From NCBI GenBank assembly GCA_049999805.1, contig JBNGIO010006274.1:233875-297874 (forward strand): DNA of 64,000 nucleotides, in the 5' to 3' direction. The position numbers and the translations under genes were made by a program. This document shows positions 31,952-42,836 of the stretch, piece after piece; the stretch's first letter is position 1, and every line of letters begins with the position of its first letter. This DNA comes from Folioceros fuciformis. Lineage: Eukaryota; Anthocerotophyta; Anthocerotopsida; Anthocerotales. A model generated the notes under the pieces. It was not told where the DNA came from. It worked only from the letters and a program-made list of their open reading frames with translations, and did not search any database.

Positions 31952-34900
31952 GGCAGTCCTCCTCCGCGCAGGTAGCGAGGAGCGGAGCTAGAGTCGGAAT
32001 CCCTGAGACGATGAGCACGGGCTTATGGAAGTCCGGATCGGAGTAGAGTGAGCCCACGGGCGCAGCGGCAGCAGCAACAACGAGTAATGAAGGTTGAGAT
32101 TCCAGCTTGACGAACGGAGCAATGCCGAGCACGGCAGCAGCGAGCAGCAAGCCAGCAGCAGCTCCCTGTTGCCCCTACGGCTCGCGTTACTCACTCAGCT
32201 CCACAGCTCCGACTAGCTGCCTCAGCGCATCCGTCAAGAAAGTAGCAGCCGTCGCGGCCGATGGCGCTTCAAGTATTCCAGATCCAATTCCCCAGGCTAG
32301 CCAGCACGAACACAAGGCAGACTCGGCCGTGAAGAGCGCAACGCAGGAGATGTCAACCAAGTTTGGAAGCAAGGAAGCGCGGGTGGTCTGGTCTGGTGCG
32401 GTCCGGTCAGGTCCTGTCCCTTCTCTCCGAAAGTAGTAGTATGGTAAAGGAGATGAGTAGAGAAGGCCCACAGGAGTAGGGAAGAAGAAGAGGGCAGCAG
32501 ATCTGGCGGAAATAGCTAGGGAGGAGGAAGCGTGAAGGGAAAGAGCGCAGAGCTGGAGCGGGAGGCGGAATGAAGAAGAAATGGAAGCTTGCACGCAAGG
32601 GGGAGGGGAAGGCGATGAGCTGGCGCGGGGAGGGGAGGGGAGGGGAGGCTGGTGAAGCGGAGCCGTGGGTGGGATGGAGGAAGAAGGAAACCCTTGGGTG
32701 TGGTGTGGGATGGAGAGAAGTCACGAATCGATCGGTTCGAGACGCGACGTGTCGTGTCGTCTGGTGTGGTCCGGAGTGGTCCGGTCCGGGCCGGGCCAGT
32801 CCGGCGCGGGAGAGAGAGAGGAGCGCTCGGGGCTCGGTGGCAGGAGAGAGTAGCAAGGAGGAGGAGCTGGGGCTTGCCTGCCTGCCTGCCTGCCTTCCTT
32901 CCTCTTCCTTCCTGCTGCTGCTGTACGCTCTCCTTCCTTCTCTACCTCATGGATGTACATAACATATATAACCTCACTAACTTACTTCCCTTGACCAACA
33001 CGATACCCAAATAAAAAGGCCCTGGGCCGGGCCTGAGGCGCCTGCAGACTGGGGCAGCAGTGAAAGGGAAGGCACTGGCAGTAGACGGCACGCGACCAGG
33101 CGAGGCGACTTGGATGTGGCCCCCCGCCTGCTGGGTACCTGCTAGCAGGCCTGCTGAGAGTCGAGAGAGAGTATATGCCATGCCATGCCATGCCATTCCT
33201 TCCGTGTTGTTTTGTTTTTCAATATGGCACCTTTTTACCCGGGGGAGGCAGGGGGCAGGGGGCAAGGGCAGGGACAGGAGCAGGTGCCGGGGCTGGGTGA
33301 AAATGATAGGGTGGCAGTGCGGACTGCCGGGGTAATAATAATAGGGTGGCGATGATTGATGCGGGCAGCCGTGTAATAATAGGCAGGAGCCGGGTACAGG
33401 GAATGAATGTGGACACAAATGGGGTGAGCCATGCCCATTGCCCTCCCGGCCAGGGAAGGGGGAGTAGCACTAGTAGTAGTAGTAGGCAGAGTCCCGAGGG
33501 CGGGCGATGTGCCGAGACTTCCAGAGAAGAGAGAGAGAGAGAAAGAGAGAGGTAGTAGTAGTAGTAGTGTGTGGTGTGCAGAGACGGCCACGGCCTTCAC
33601 GGGTTGCGTGCAGTGCAAGTCCACTGCCCCAAAAGAAGAAAAGAAAAAATTGAGGGGGCCAACGGCAACAAGGATTGGGACAGGGCACGGGCCACGGCAC
33701 ACAAAGTGCATGGGCCCCACAGGGTGACGTGGTGGATGGTGCCACGTGACCTACCCCACCCTGCCCGGGCTTGGCGGACGCGGAGACGCTGGATAAAGAT
33801 CCGGGATGATAACACTGTCGACTCATCCCCCCCCGCTTCCATTCCTTCTGCCTTCCCACTTGGGACGTTGCCACACACCACCTGGCTCCATGCTGCCTCC
33901 TGCTGCTCTGTGCTCTGTGCCTGCCGCCGACGCTCACGGATGCTTTGTTGTCAAGAAATAGACTGACTTTACTACTCAAGGCCACCACTGCACTGCTCTG
34001 CTCTGCACTCATCGGGTTTTTGCAGTTGGCAGTCGAGTCTGCGAGTCTGGAGGGAAGGAGGGAGGGCCGCTTTGCGGGGTTGCCGGGAAGCACTCGCACC
34101 ACTGACTGACCGACCGGCATGCAGGGAAGCTCGGCTGAGGATGCGGATGCGGATGCGGCTTCCGGCTTGGGGCTTCGGGTCCCGTCCCGGCTTGGGTCAG
34201 GTCAGCGAAGCCGTCGCTCCCGCCTACCGCTGCTTCTCGTTGTGTGCGCACACTGCAGCAGGTCATCCTAAGAGCAAGAGCGACGGGGGCGGAGGCTGGC
34301 CACTGCAGTTGCAGCTGCAACTGGCTGGCAGGTAAGCCGGCCAAGCACGCAGGCCCGAGGCAGGCGGGCAGGCAGGCAGTCAGTCAGGCAGTCAGGCAGG
34401 CAGGCACGCGATCTTGTTGTCTGCGTTGCTGCTGTTGCTGCTACTGCCGCACCCTTGCGTCGCATCGCCTAGTTGCCATTGCCATCTCTTCCTTCGGACA
34501 CCGGTTCGGGGTCCGGGCTCAGGTTCGGGCCGCGTCGGGTCGGGGTCGGTTCGGTTCGGTTCGGTTGAACCGTCTCCTGTCTGTCTGCCTGCCTGCTCGC
34601 CCGCCTGCCAGCCTGCCCGCCTGCCCACCTGCCGTTGCGTTGTTTCGCTTTGCCCTTGCGTTTCTCTTGGCAACCCTCTTCTTCCCGGATCGTCTTACCG
34701 TCTGTTTACCACCCCAACCTCAACTTTACTGCTCTGTACTCCATTCCGTTTTCCACTATTCATACGGATATACTTTTTTTATGTGCCAGGGCGGCCTCTG
34801 CCTGCCTCTTGGACCTTCCGCCACGCTCTCACTCGTGCCCTTGCCAAACTTGTTGTTAGCCCTTCAGATAGCGCTTGCGACATCCCCAATTCCCAACCCA

Positions 34901-35220
34901 CTATCCCCCGCGCCCACGCATACCACCGCTCGGTTTACGCTTCCCGAACTCGCCGTATTTAGTGCGCTCGTGGCCCCTTCGTCACCAAAATGGCAAATCC
35001 ACCGGCTGTGCTGCCCTCATGCACTCTGTCACGACAAATGTCTCAACCTCACCTCCCGTCGGGTCCTTGTCTATTTCCGAACCTTCATCACTTACACGCC
35101 ATCTCTTTTGGCATCTCGTAATCTCATGTTTGATCATTGGGCATGCAATTGGAAATCGCGATACCTTTTGAACCACGGGAAAATAGTGTCACTTCCTACT
35201 GCTATTGATGACTAAACATA
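31952..35220. other. GC-rich low-complexity 5' flank of the DUF506 gene
   Basis: About 3 kb with high GC content and many short tandem motifs: GGTCCGG (about 32385-32420 and 32760-32805), CCTGC (32876-32897), ATGCC (33177-33196), GTA (33475-33485 and 33550-33568), GGCAG (34363-34410), CGGTT (34545-34570) and CTGCC (34580-34635). The likely leader and promoter of DUF506 lie at its left edge. Long open frames here are composition effects and show no domains. Confidence 0.6.
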
Positions 35221-35562
35221 TGCCGAGGAATATTTGTCCCCTAACCAAATCAAGGACCAGCAAGTTAAAAAAGAAAAAGAAAAAGGCACATACACAATGA
35301 AAGCTACCATTCAATCCTTGATTTTACCAAGTCATGACCAAGGTCAATGACCTTACATGATCCAATGTCACCTTTTCTTTACTATCTACTAATTGACTAA
35401 CTAATGGTCCAAGTTTACTAGTTTTCAAAGCTAGGACTCAAAGCTCACTCGTACAACAAATAGAACTTTTCTTCTATCTCTATACATATATGCAACATTG
35501 GTGTACTAATCTATGAAGGTCTATGCAATATCACATTTTATTGAAGGAACCAAAACAAGCTT

Positions 35563-35581
35563 AAAGTTTAGGGTTTAGGGT
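35563..35581. repeat. Short interstitial telomere-like motif
   Basis: The sequence reads GTTTAGGGTTTAGGG, two units of the plant telomere repeat, in AT-rich intergenic DNA. Two units can occur by chance. Confidence 0.5.
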
Positions 35582-35599
35582 CTAGTCACACTAAATAAC

Positions 35600-38381
35600 T
35601 ACCAAACCCATCATGTTGTAATTGCTACTCATCACTCTTGCTCTTGTGCATGTTCTTCTTGTTGTTAACAAGCTCAAATGTACCTCATCCTAAGTAATCC
35701 ACAATACCCTCTCAAGTCCACTCCTTTATAGGTTGGATAGACTTTTATCCCTTGCCATGGAGACCCACAAGTCCATGTGCAAGGCATTTTCCAAGTTTCA
35801 GAAGACTCGCACCAAAGGGAAGGTGTTTCATACTAGAAAATATGTGCTTGGTCTTGAAAAAACAAAAAACCTAAGTCCTATTCCAAGTGTCTAGTAGTAT
35901 GATTCTGCCAAAAGCAAGCTAATGGTTGTCACTGAGCCTTAATGAGAAGGTAGCGGTGTGGGCGAAGTGGGGCCAAGGGAAGACGGCACTGGAAGGGATC
36001 TTGTGGGCGGGGTGGGCCCAGGAGGAGATTATGCTCTGCCGATGGCGATTGGCAAATTAGCTGAGCCAACGTGAGGCGACCGGTCTAGTAACTAGCAATT
36101 TGGAGAAGTAGGTCTGGCAATTTGAGGCTCCGGACTGCTTGGTGCTATGCGTTTGCTAGAGGGAGGTGCCAGAGTCGCTGAAGCCACCACAGCCTCCACG
36201 ATCTCACTTAAGACCTAGAGGGCTTTGCCATGGAAGGATGCATGGCTGTCATCCAATTGCTGAATAGCATCTACTACCATCCGCCAGAGTGTTCGATACT
36301 TCGGCCGCCATCTGGCCTCCGGTAGGTTGTCGTGTTGTATTGTGGCTGTGGTGACGTACCTCCAAAGTTCTTCGAGGGCCGTGAATGCGATCATGGCCGA
36401 CTCTCTCATACGAAGGTCAGAGACAGCCTCAGTCTAGGCTTGGAGCAATGTCACCTCCTGATGATCTTCCTGAGCCTCAAAGTCCGCCAACTGGGCCTAT
36501 AATTCCTCCGCTTTGGCCCGGAAGTCGTTGGCCCATCCTTCCAGTGTTTTCTAACTGAGTTGCTAACTAAGTCATCCTTCTTCTAAGGGTAACATTTTTG
36601 CCCTCCCGGGCTGCTACCTGTCGGAAGGACCATGCTAGCCCCTCCGACACTTGTAATGTTGCCTTCGACTGCTTGTGTGGCTCCTTCTGCCATAGCTCCA
36701 GTGTAAAACTAGTAGTTTGGAGGCACTTGTGCCCTCCCGAAGGACGTTTAGATAGCCCTTCTCATGGCTTCTGGGTTCGTAATACCTGTGTCGATGAGGT
36801 CTTCTAGGACTATGGACCGCGGCAGTGCCCTGTGACGGTCGACCTCCTCTTGGGCCAGGTTGGGAGCTGGTCTGGGGGCCAAAGTTGGGATCACTCCAGT
36901 GGTAAACTAGGAGAGCGGGGTCCCCGCCCCTTCTTCCTTCCATGGGGTGAGGGTGGTTGTTTAACTCCAGACAACCCGATCCCGTGCTATTTGTTGAAGT
37001 CTAGTTGCACTACCATCTATGTGGTCTGCCTCTTCCCTAGACCTCGGTGCTCCTCCTATTCCTTGTACCAAAGCCAAGAAGTCCTTCGCCTCCGAACTGG
37101 TGGTTGGCGGGGCACTCCGCAATGGGAGCCATTTTCCCGCTCTAGAAATGCCCCTAATGTTCCTCAGCTTGGGCGAAGGGGCTTGGCCGGTGGCACTCTT
37201 GCTTTCCTCTTCGAAGGCGGGCTAGTTGGGGAGTTGGGGGCAACGGGCATGGATGGCGACTCCGGCGTTCCTCCGCGGCTATCCTCTAAGGGGTCTGAAA
37301 CCGATAGAGGTACTGGCGTGGTAGGGAGAGCCTTGGGTTGTGTGGCCAACGCCGAGTTTTCTTCTTGGGGGCCGATGGAGGGCCGACGGAGGAGGAGGGT
37401 ATCAGGGTGGATGACAAGTGAGAAAGTGATGCTTTCTCTAAATCTGTTAGGACCTTACAGTGGTCCAATATGTGGAAAAGGAAAGGAGAGAGGCTTGAGG
37501 CAGGTGGCTTCTCCTTCTTGAGTTTCCTAACGTTGAACTAGATCCGATGTGCCACAACCTTTCCCCAATCCACTAGGGTCCCTTGTGCCAATCCCTAGAG
37601 AAGTAACAAAACTCTATCTGCTACACGGTCAATTTGTGTCACCAAAAGTTAGTTGATGATAAAGCGGGCCACACCTCTGATTCTCAAGTCCTACGATGTT
37701 ATGAATCAATCACCTGATGGTGGTCTTGGTGGAATCCTCCATCAAGAGCATGGCTATCGCCTCCTTCACCAACTCCTTGTTACGCTGGGAATTAAGCTAA
37801 AGTCCTCTACGTTCTTCCGCCGGATGCCGATAGACTTCCCGCATCATCTGGACAATCCACAATGTGGGGTTGTCCTTAATCTTGAAGGAGCGGTCTTGCC
37901 CCGAACAAAGCATAGTCCGGGTGAATTCCTAAACGATCATTGTTGAGTTGGTGGCCTAGGGGAACTGGAAAATTATCAACTTCCACTACTCCATGAGGTC
38001 TCCCGCTGTTGCTATCCAAGGCACAAAATTGGGATAGGAGCATGTTTGGATTTGCTCCACATTGAGTCTTCCGGTGTTGTCGACTTCAAGGAACTATCTT
38101 GGTGCCATAGCGAAGGAGTCCTAAGTGCTAAAAAAAAAAGAAGGGAGGGAGGTAGCAAAGGGTTACAGAGCACTAGGTTCCTTAAGGTGCCAGAAGGAAT
38201 ACGAGGGATGGGAAGGGAGCAAGAATGTCGTAGGGCGCTGGAAGACGAGGTGGGGTGGAGGAGTGGAGTGAGAAAGTCGGAATGATTCTCAAGAGCGATG
38301 GTAGGAGGGAGAGAGAGTGGAGTGGGGCGTATTGGTTGGTGTGAGAGAATCCTAGCAGTAGCATTGTGTAGCATGCGTTTA
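35600..38381. other. Probable non-autonomous or decayed LTR-element interior, unrecognised
   Basis: A primer-binding-site-like sequence at 38382-38394 faces into this stretch on the minus strand. Broken minus-strand frames follow, with Pro/Ser/Lys-rich stretches around 37160-37350, as in decayed gag-like proteins. No protease, integrase or reverse transcriptase motif is visible and no second LTR was found. I cannot name the family. Confidence 0.4.
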
Positions 38382-38394
38382 GGCCATGATTCCA
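38382..38394 (-). other. Primer-binding-site-like sequence
   Basis: On the minus strand this reads TGGAATCATGGCC, close to the initiator-Met tRNA complement TGGTATCAGAGC used by plant Ty1/copia elements. It lies two bases past the LTR end. Confidence 0.45.
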
Positions 38395-38396
38395 GG

Positions 38397-38549
38397 TGTA
38401 TTTGCATTAATTAGAAAAAAGGTATACAAAGAGTGTTCTTATAGCCGGTGCCCATTTATGAAGGGGCACACCCGTTCATGGTGACCTATCCCTATGAATG
38501 GTAACTATATTACGAGCAGGGTTATGGGTAGATTATCCGTTCTGTAACA
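38397..38549 (-). repeat. Short LTR of Ty1/copia element (about 153 bases)
   Basis: On the minus strand the stretch begins TGTTACAGAACGG and ends TACA, giving TG...CA ends. A purine tract AAGCGGGAG immediately precedes it and a primer-binding-site-like sequence follows it. The single LTR is therefore placed both as the 3' LTR of the copia relic at higher coordinates and as a 5' LTR for the sequence at lower coordinates. Confidence 0.55.
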
Positions 38550-41500
38550 CTCCCGCTTAAGTTGCACGTAGCATGGCTAGTGACGAAGACTATCTCCCGT
38601 CGGACGCGACACTGCTCTATGGTGCGCTCCCTCTGAAGGCCAAGTCTTCTCTCTTGTCTCAGGTTACGGCAAGTTGAGGTGAAAAATCGATTAGACCTAG
38701 CTTATGCATGTGTTGGTAGTGGCGTAGCTTGGGTAGGCCTTTGGTTAATATGTCTGCAATGTTGTCCTTTGTTGAGACATAGGTAGCCTTCACTATGCCT
38801 TGCTCAACAACATCCCGTATGTAGTGATGTTGAATCTCGATGTGCTTCGTCTAGGCATGGAACTTGGGATTTGCAACAAGAGCCAGGGCTGACATGTTGT
38901 CACAGTGAGGGGCGTAGGATTTTCTCGCTTCACGTCGATATCGGCAAGAAAGGCTCTCTCCCACTCTGCGTCCTTTGTAGCATCGCTAAGTGATTTGTAC
39001 TTTGCTTTAGTGGAGGAGAGGGCGATGGAGGCTGGCTTCTTGCAACTCCAGTTCACAGTTGCGGAAGACAAAAGGAAACAATGTGGGCTAAGGCTCTTTC
39101 GTGAGTCAGGGTCGGAGGCCCAGTTTGTGTCAGTGTATCCTACAAGTGACAACTTCCCTGTGCCTTTGCATCTGTACGTTAGGCCATAGGTAAGGGTCTC
39201 CTTAAGGTAGAGGAAGACTCTTTTTACGGCTGCCTAGTGCGCCCTTCCAGGTGACTCTAAAAATTGTGATACTATGGAAATAGAGTACTAGATGTCGGGT
39301 CTGGTCCATCTGCTGACAAAGATATGGCTGCCCACAGCGTGGCGGTAGAGACTGATTCCATCTCCTTGGCCTCCTCTGTTGATTGCGGGCACTGATTAGC
39401 TGTAAGCTTGTGCCGATAGCATAGAGGGTGTTGACAGGCCTAGCTTGGTCTAACTTGAATCTCGCTAGTATTTCTTTGATGTACTTGTGCTAGTGGATGA
39501 CCATGCTACCTTCAGCCTTGTTTTTAAGAATTTGCATTCCAAGGTAGAACCGGAGTTTGCCTATGTCTTTCATCTCGAAACGGGTGCTCAGTTGCTTCAC
39601 CTCTTCTAGCATAGCTTGGCTATTTGCGGTGAGGATGAGGTCATCCACATAGAGGGCGAGGAGGATGAAGTGGAGTCCCCGAGATAGCCTGTAAATGTTC
39701 CTATTTGCCAAACTTTGGACAAAAGAGACACTAAGCAAATAAGAGTGCACGGTAGTGTACTAGACATGGCCACTCTATTTGAGGCCGTAGATGCACTTCT
39801 TCTATCTCAATACTTTGTGTGGGAACTATTTGCTGACGTAGCCCTCGGGCTGGTCCATACAAAGCTCCTTGTTGTGTGCTCCGTAAAAGTATGTTGTGCA
39901 CACATCCATCTGGTGCAGCTCTAGATCGATTTCTACGTATTGGGCTTGCACGACGGGGGAGAAGGTTTCTTGGTAGTCAAGTCCTTTGACTTGGGAGTAG
40001 CCTCGGGCTACCACACGGGCCTTGAAGTGGGTGACCTAACCTTAGGCGTTAAGCTTGAGCTTGAACGTCCATTTGAAGCTAATCAGTTTCCTTCCAAGGG
40101 GCGAATCGACTAACTCCTAGGTCTTGTTCTTCACAAGGTTTTGGTACTCATCCTCCACTGCGAGCCGCCACTTGGAGGATTCAAGGCTAGAGAAAGCTCG
40201 GGTGAGAGTGGTGAGCTCCTCTGGCAAGGTAGGTTTTGAGGTATGTGCTGTAAAGGGTGGGTTGAAGGAGCTCCTAAAATCAATAGATTTGTAAGGAGGC
40301 TCAACCCACTATTCTTGTAGTGGGCGATGACAAGTATTGCGACGTAGGCCAAGAGGGGGCCCAGCCTTTAGGAGGCGGCACCTCGTTGACGAGCAGCTTG
40401 GGTAGAGGCATGTCAGCAACAGTCTCATCTGGAGCGGGGGGATCAACTGGTAGGGGATCCAGGGGCACTTCAGCAAATTGTTGATTTGTTGGAGGAGCAA
40501 TTGTAGCATCTTCTCCCTCCACGTGTGGCAAGGGTGGGAGGTCATTGTCCTCATCCTCGGAGTTAGTGTCCTCCAAGGCTGGTAGCAATCCTTGTCAAGC
40601 AATGATGTGGCCACAACTCCCTCTAAGGCTGGCCATGTGGGTTCCAGGAAGGTAATGCTACGGACCAGGATAATGCTGTGATCTTCAAGATCAAATAGTT
40701 TGTAAGCTTTCACATTCTCACTGTATCCAACCAGCACGAGCTTTCACAACCTATCCTCCAACTTTCGGTGCTTGGTCTTTGGTATATAGGCATAGGCCGT
40801 GGAACGTAAGACTCAAAGGTGGACGATGCTAGGTTTTTTATGCTAGAAAACCTCATATGGAAAACGCCCAAGGACAACACCAGTGATGAGTTGATTGACA
40901 ATATAGGTCGCGCTCACAATGGCTTCTACTTAGAAGCCCTGAGGAAGGCCAGCCCATAACAACATGCTTTGGTTCATTGAGAGTAGGGTCTGATTTTTGC
41001 ACTCTAAAACCCTGTTTTGCTGTGGGGTGTAGGGTACGCTTAGCTGCCTCTCAATATCTTGCTCCCATAGGAAGTCGTCAAAGGTGTTATTGACAAATTC
41101 TGTTCTGTTGTCGCTTCTCAAAATATTCAGCTGATGATATGTGTGTCTCTTGGCAACGGACAACCAGTCTCAGAAGTAGATGAACATATCACTCTTCAGG
41201 TGCATTGGAAGTCCATGAGTACCCACTAAAGTCATTTGTGTCGTGAGGTAGTAGCGTGCTCCACTTAGTGAGAGTTGTCCTTGAGATGTCAACATGGACT
41301 AACTCCAAGGTTGTGGTCTCCCTTTGGGCATGCTTGGGAAAGGGAAGTTCTTTCTACTTCGCCAACACGTAGGATTCGCACACAGGGAGATGCTTGAAGC
41401 ACTTGAGTAGGGGCTCTTCATACAGGTCTTGTGACATCATAGATATAAGCTTGTTTTTGTTAATGTGTCCCAACCTGGCGTGCCACAGAAAAGTTAGGTT

Positions 41501-41900
41501 GTCAAGAGATGACGGCAGTGCTCCAATTGCAAGGGCAGAAGGTTCACTCACGCTGGAAAAAGAGAGCCTCTACAAGCCGTTCTAAGGTGTGGCAATGAAG
41601 AGGCACAAGTTAGGATTTGTGGTCCTGAAAAAATAGCATGACCCCCTTGAAGCAAGCATCTCTAGATCGCCTTGCTTTAGCAACTGGGTCATGGAGACCG
41701 GGTTCTTGCTTATTTGCAGGACGAGGAGCACATGCTCCAAGCTACACACCAAACTATTTCAAAGAGGAAATTCGCAAGTGCCTTGTCCCATGATAGGAGG
41801 TGCCCACCTACAATCAATACATTCCTAACACTCAAAGTAATCACAAGCTCCATGCACAACCAGCCCTGTTCTAGTCCCCAATGCGGGATAATCCCCAAGA
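38550..41900 (-). pseudogene. Ty1/copia retrotransposon pol relic (minus strand)
   Basis: Pol fragments lie in order on the minus strand. They are a protease/GAG-pre-integrase part (about 41900-41354, with FLWHARLGHINKNKLISMM), integrase (about 41163-40710, with LRSDNRTEF and YTPQQNRVLE), reverse transcriptase (about 40014-39490, with SQVKGLDYQETFSPVV and ALYVDDLILTAN) and RNase H (39152-38793, with GYTDTNWASDPDSRKS). The YVDD core is intact, but many stops and frame changes break it, and the integrase DNG motif is DNR. Gag and the 5' LTR are missing; the left part of the element abuts a CACTA fragment near 41900. The 3' LTR and purine tract are at 38397-38560. Confidence 0.88.
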
Positions 41901-41929
41901 ACGTGCAAAACTACAAACCCGTATAGTGA

Positions 41930-42480
41930 AGTGATGAGACGGATCATCTATTGGCTTAGAGAAATCCTCCACCTCCATACCTATGACCCACAGATCATGC
42001 AGCTCTTCCAGCAAGGGCTCCATGTACACGTCAAATTTTTTAATGATGTTTGGGCCTGGAACAATGAGTGGCATCAACATGTGTTTAGGCTTTGTGGTTG
42101 CCCATGGTGGAAGGTTGTGAACAAACAATAAGATTGACCACATTGATCTCGCTGTGGACTTGTGACCAAATGGGTTAAATCCATCTGATGCCAAGCCTAA
42201 ACACACATTTTGTGGTTCACTGCCAAAACCATCTAAGGTATCCAACATTTGCCATGCGGAACTATCCGCCATCATTCCCATGTGCCCATCTGTACTTCGC
42301 AAGTGATGTCTACACTCCACAAAGGCGTCTCAGCCATAGCACGACATCAGGTTGCCACAACTATTCCACAAGTGTTGTTTATCCCATTTAGAAGGTCAAG
42401 CATCACCTCTGCCTCCCTATCTTCTACGTTGGTGTTAGAAGGGCAATCACTCTCACTAGCATCTTCTCTTGACTGACCAT
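41930..42480 (-). pseudogene. CACTA (En/Spm) transposase TNP2 fragment
   Basis: The minus-strand frame contains a fragment of the Transposase_21/TNP2 domain: a His/Trp-rich stretch with HMGMMADSSAWQMLD, then VCLGLASDGFNPFG, SMWSILLFVHNLPPW, LMPLIVPGPNI and FDVYMEPLLEELHDLW. These match TNP2 landmarks such as RLGLATDGFNPFG and YNLPPW. Upstream an acidic, Ser/Asp-rich stretch (about 42520-42400) leads into it across a stop. Only about 150 residues of a protein that usually exceeds 700 remain. The left end is cut by the copia relic. Confidence 0.82.
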
Positions 42481-42689
42481 CTTGTGAAGTTGTCATGTCG
42501 AACGAGTTCACTACGTTTTCCTCATTAAGCTCGTTGGCACTTGTGGATGAAATTCTGTGTCCGAGGACACAATGAGGGCCATGTTCACCTTCTATGTCGT
42601 TATAGTCCTAGGATTTGATCCCAAGGGAATGGTTCGTGTCAAGTTGTTCAAAATTTACAACTTCTAGACTATTTATTGTTAGTTCCTAC

Positions 42690-42836
42690 CCGGACGTACT
42701 CCACCACCATACCCAAGTCTAATACCATCGTCCCCAACTCTGCCACGGTAGGGAATTCCACCATCCCCGTAGTGGATTCAGCCATTGCGGTAGTGGGCCC
42801 CACCACCACCGTGGTGGGTGAACGTGAATGTTCACC
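42690..42836. repeat. Short GC-rich repeats and an inverted repeat
   Basis: Degenerate CCACCA...GTAGTGG units culminate in the inverted repeat GGTGAACGTGAATGTTCACC at 42817-42836. The block lies between the 5' side of the TNP2 fragment and the gag of the next copia element. It could be a remnant of CACTA subterminal repeats. Confidence 0.45.

Noticed and set aside
32570-32962. Overlapping open frames on both strands upstream of DUF506
   Set aside because: All frames are open because of GC-rich repeats. None shows conserved motifs or a credible gene structure.
34244-35215. Long plus-strand open frame (323 codons)
   Set aside because: It runs through GC-rich simple repeats (CTGCC, CGGTT) and gives Pro/Ala/Leu low-complexity protein with no domain. 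It is a composition effect.
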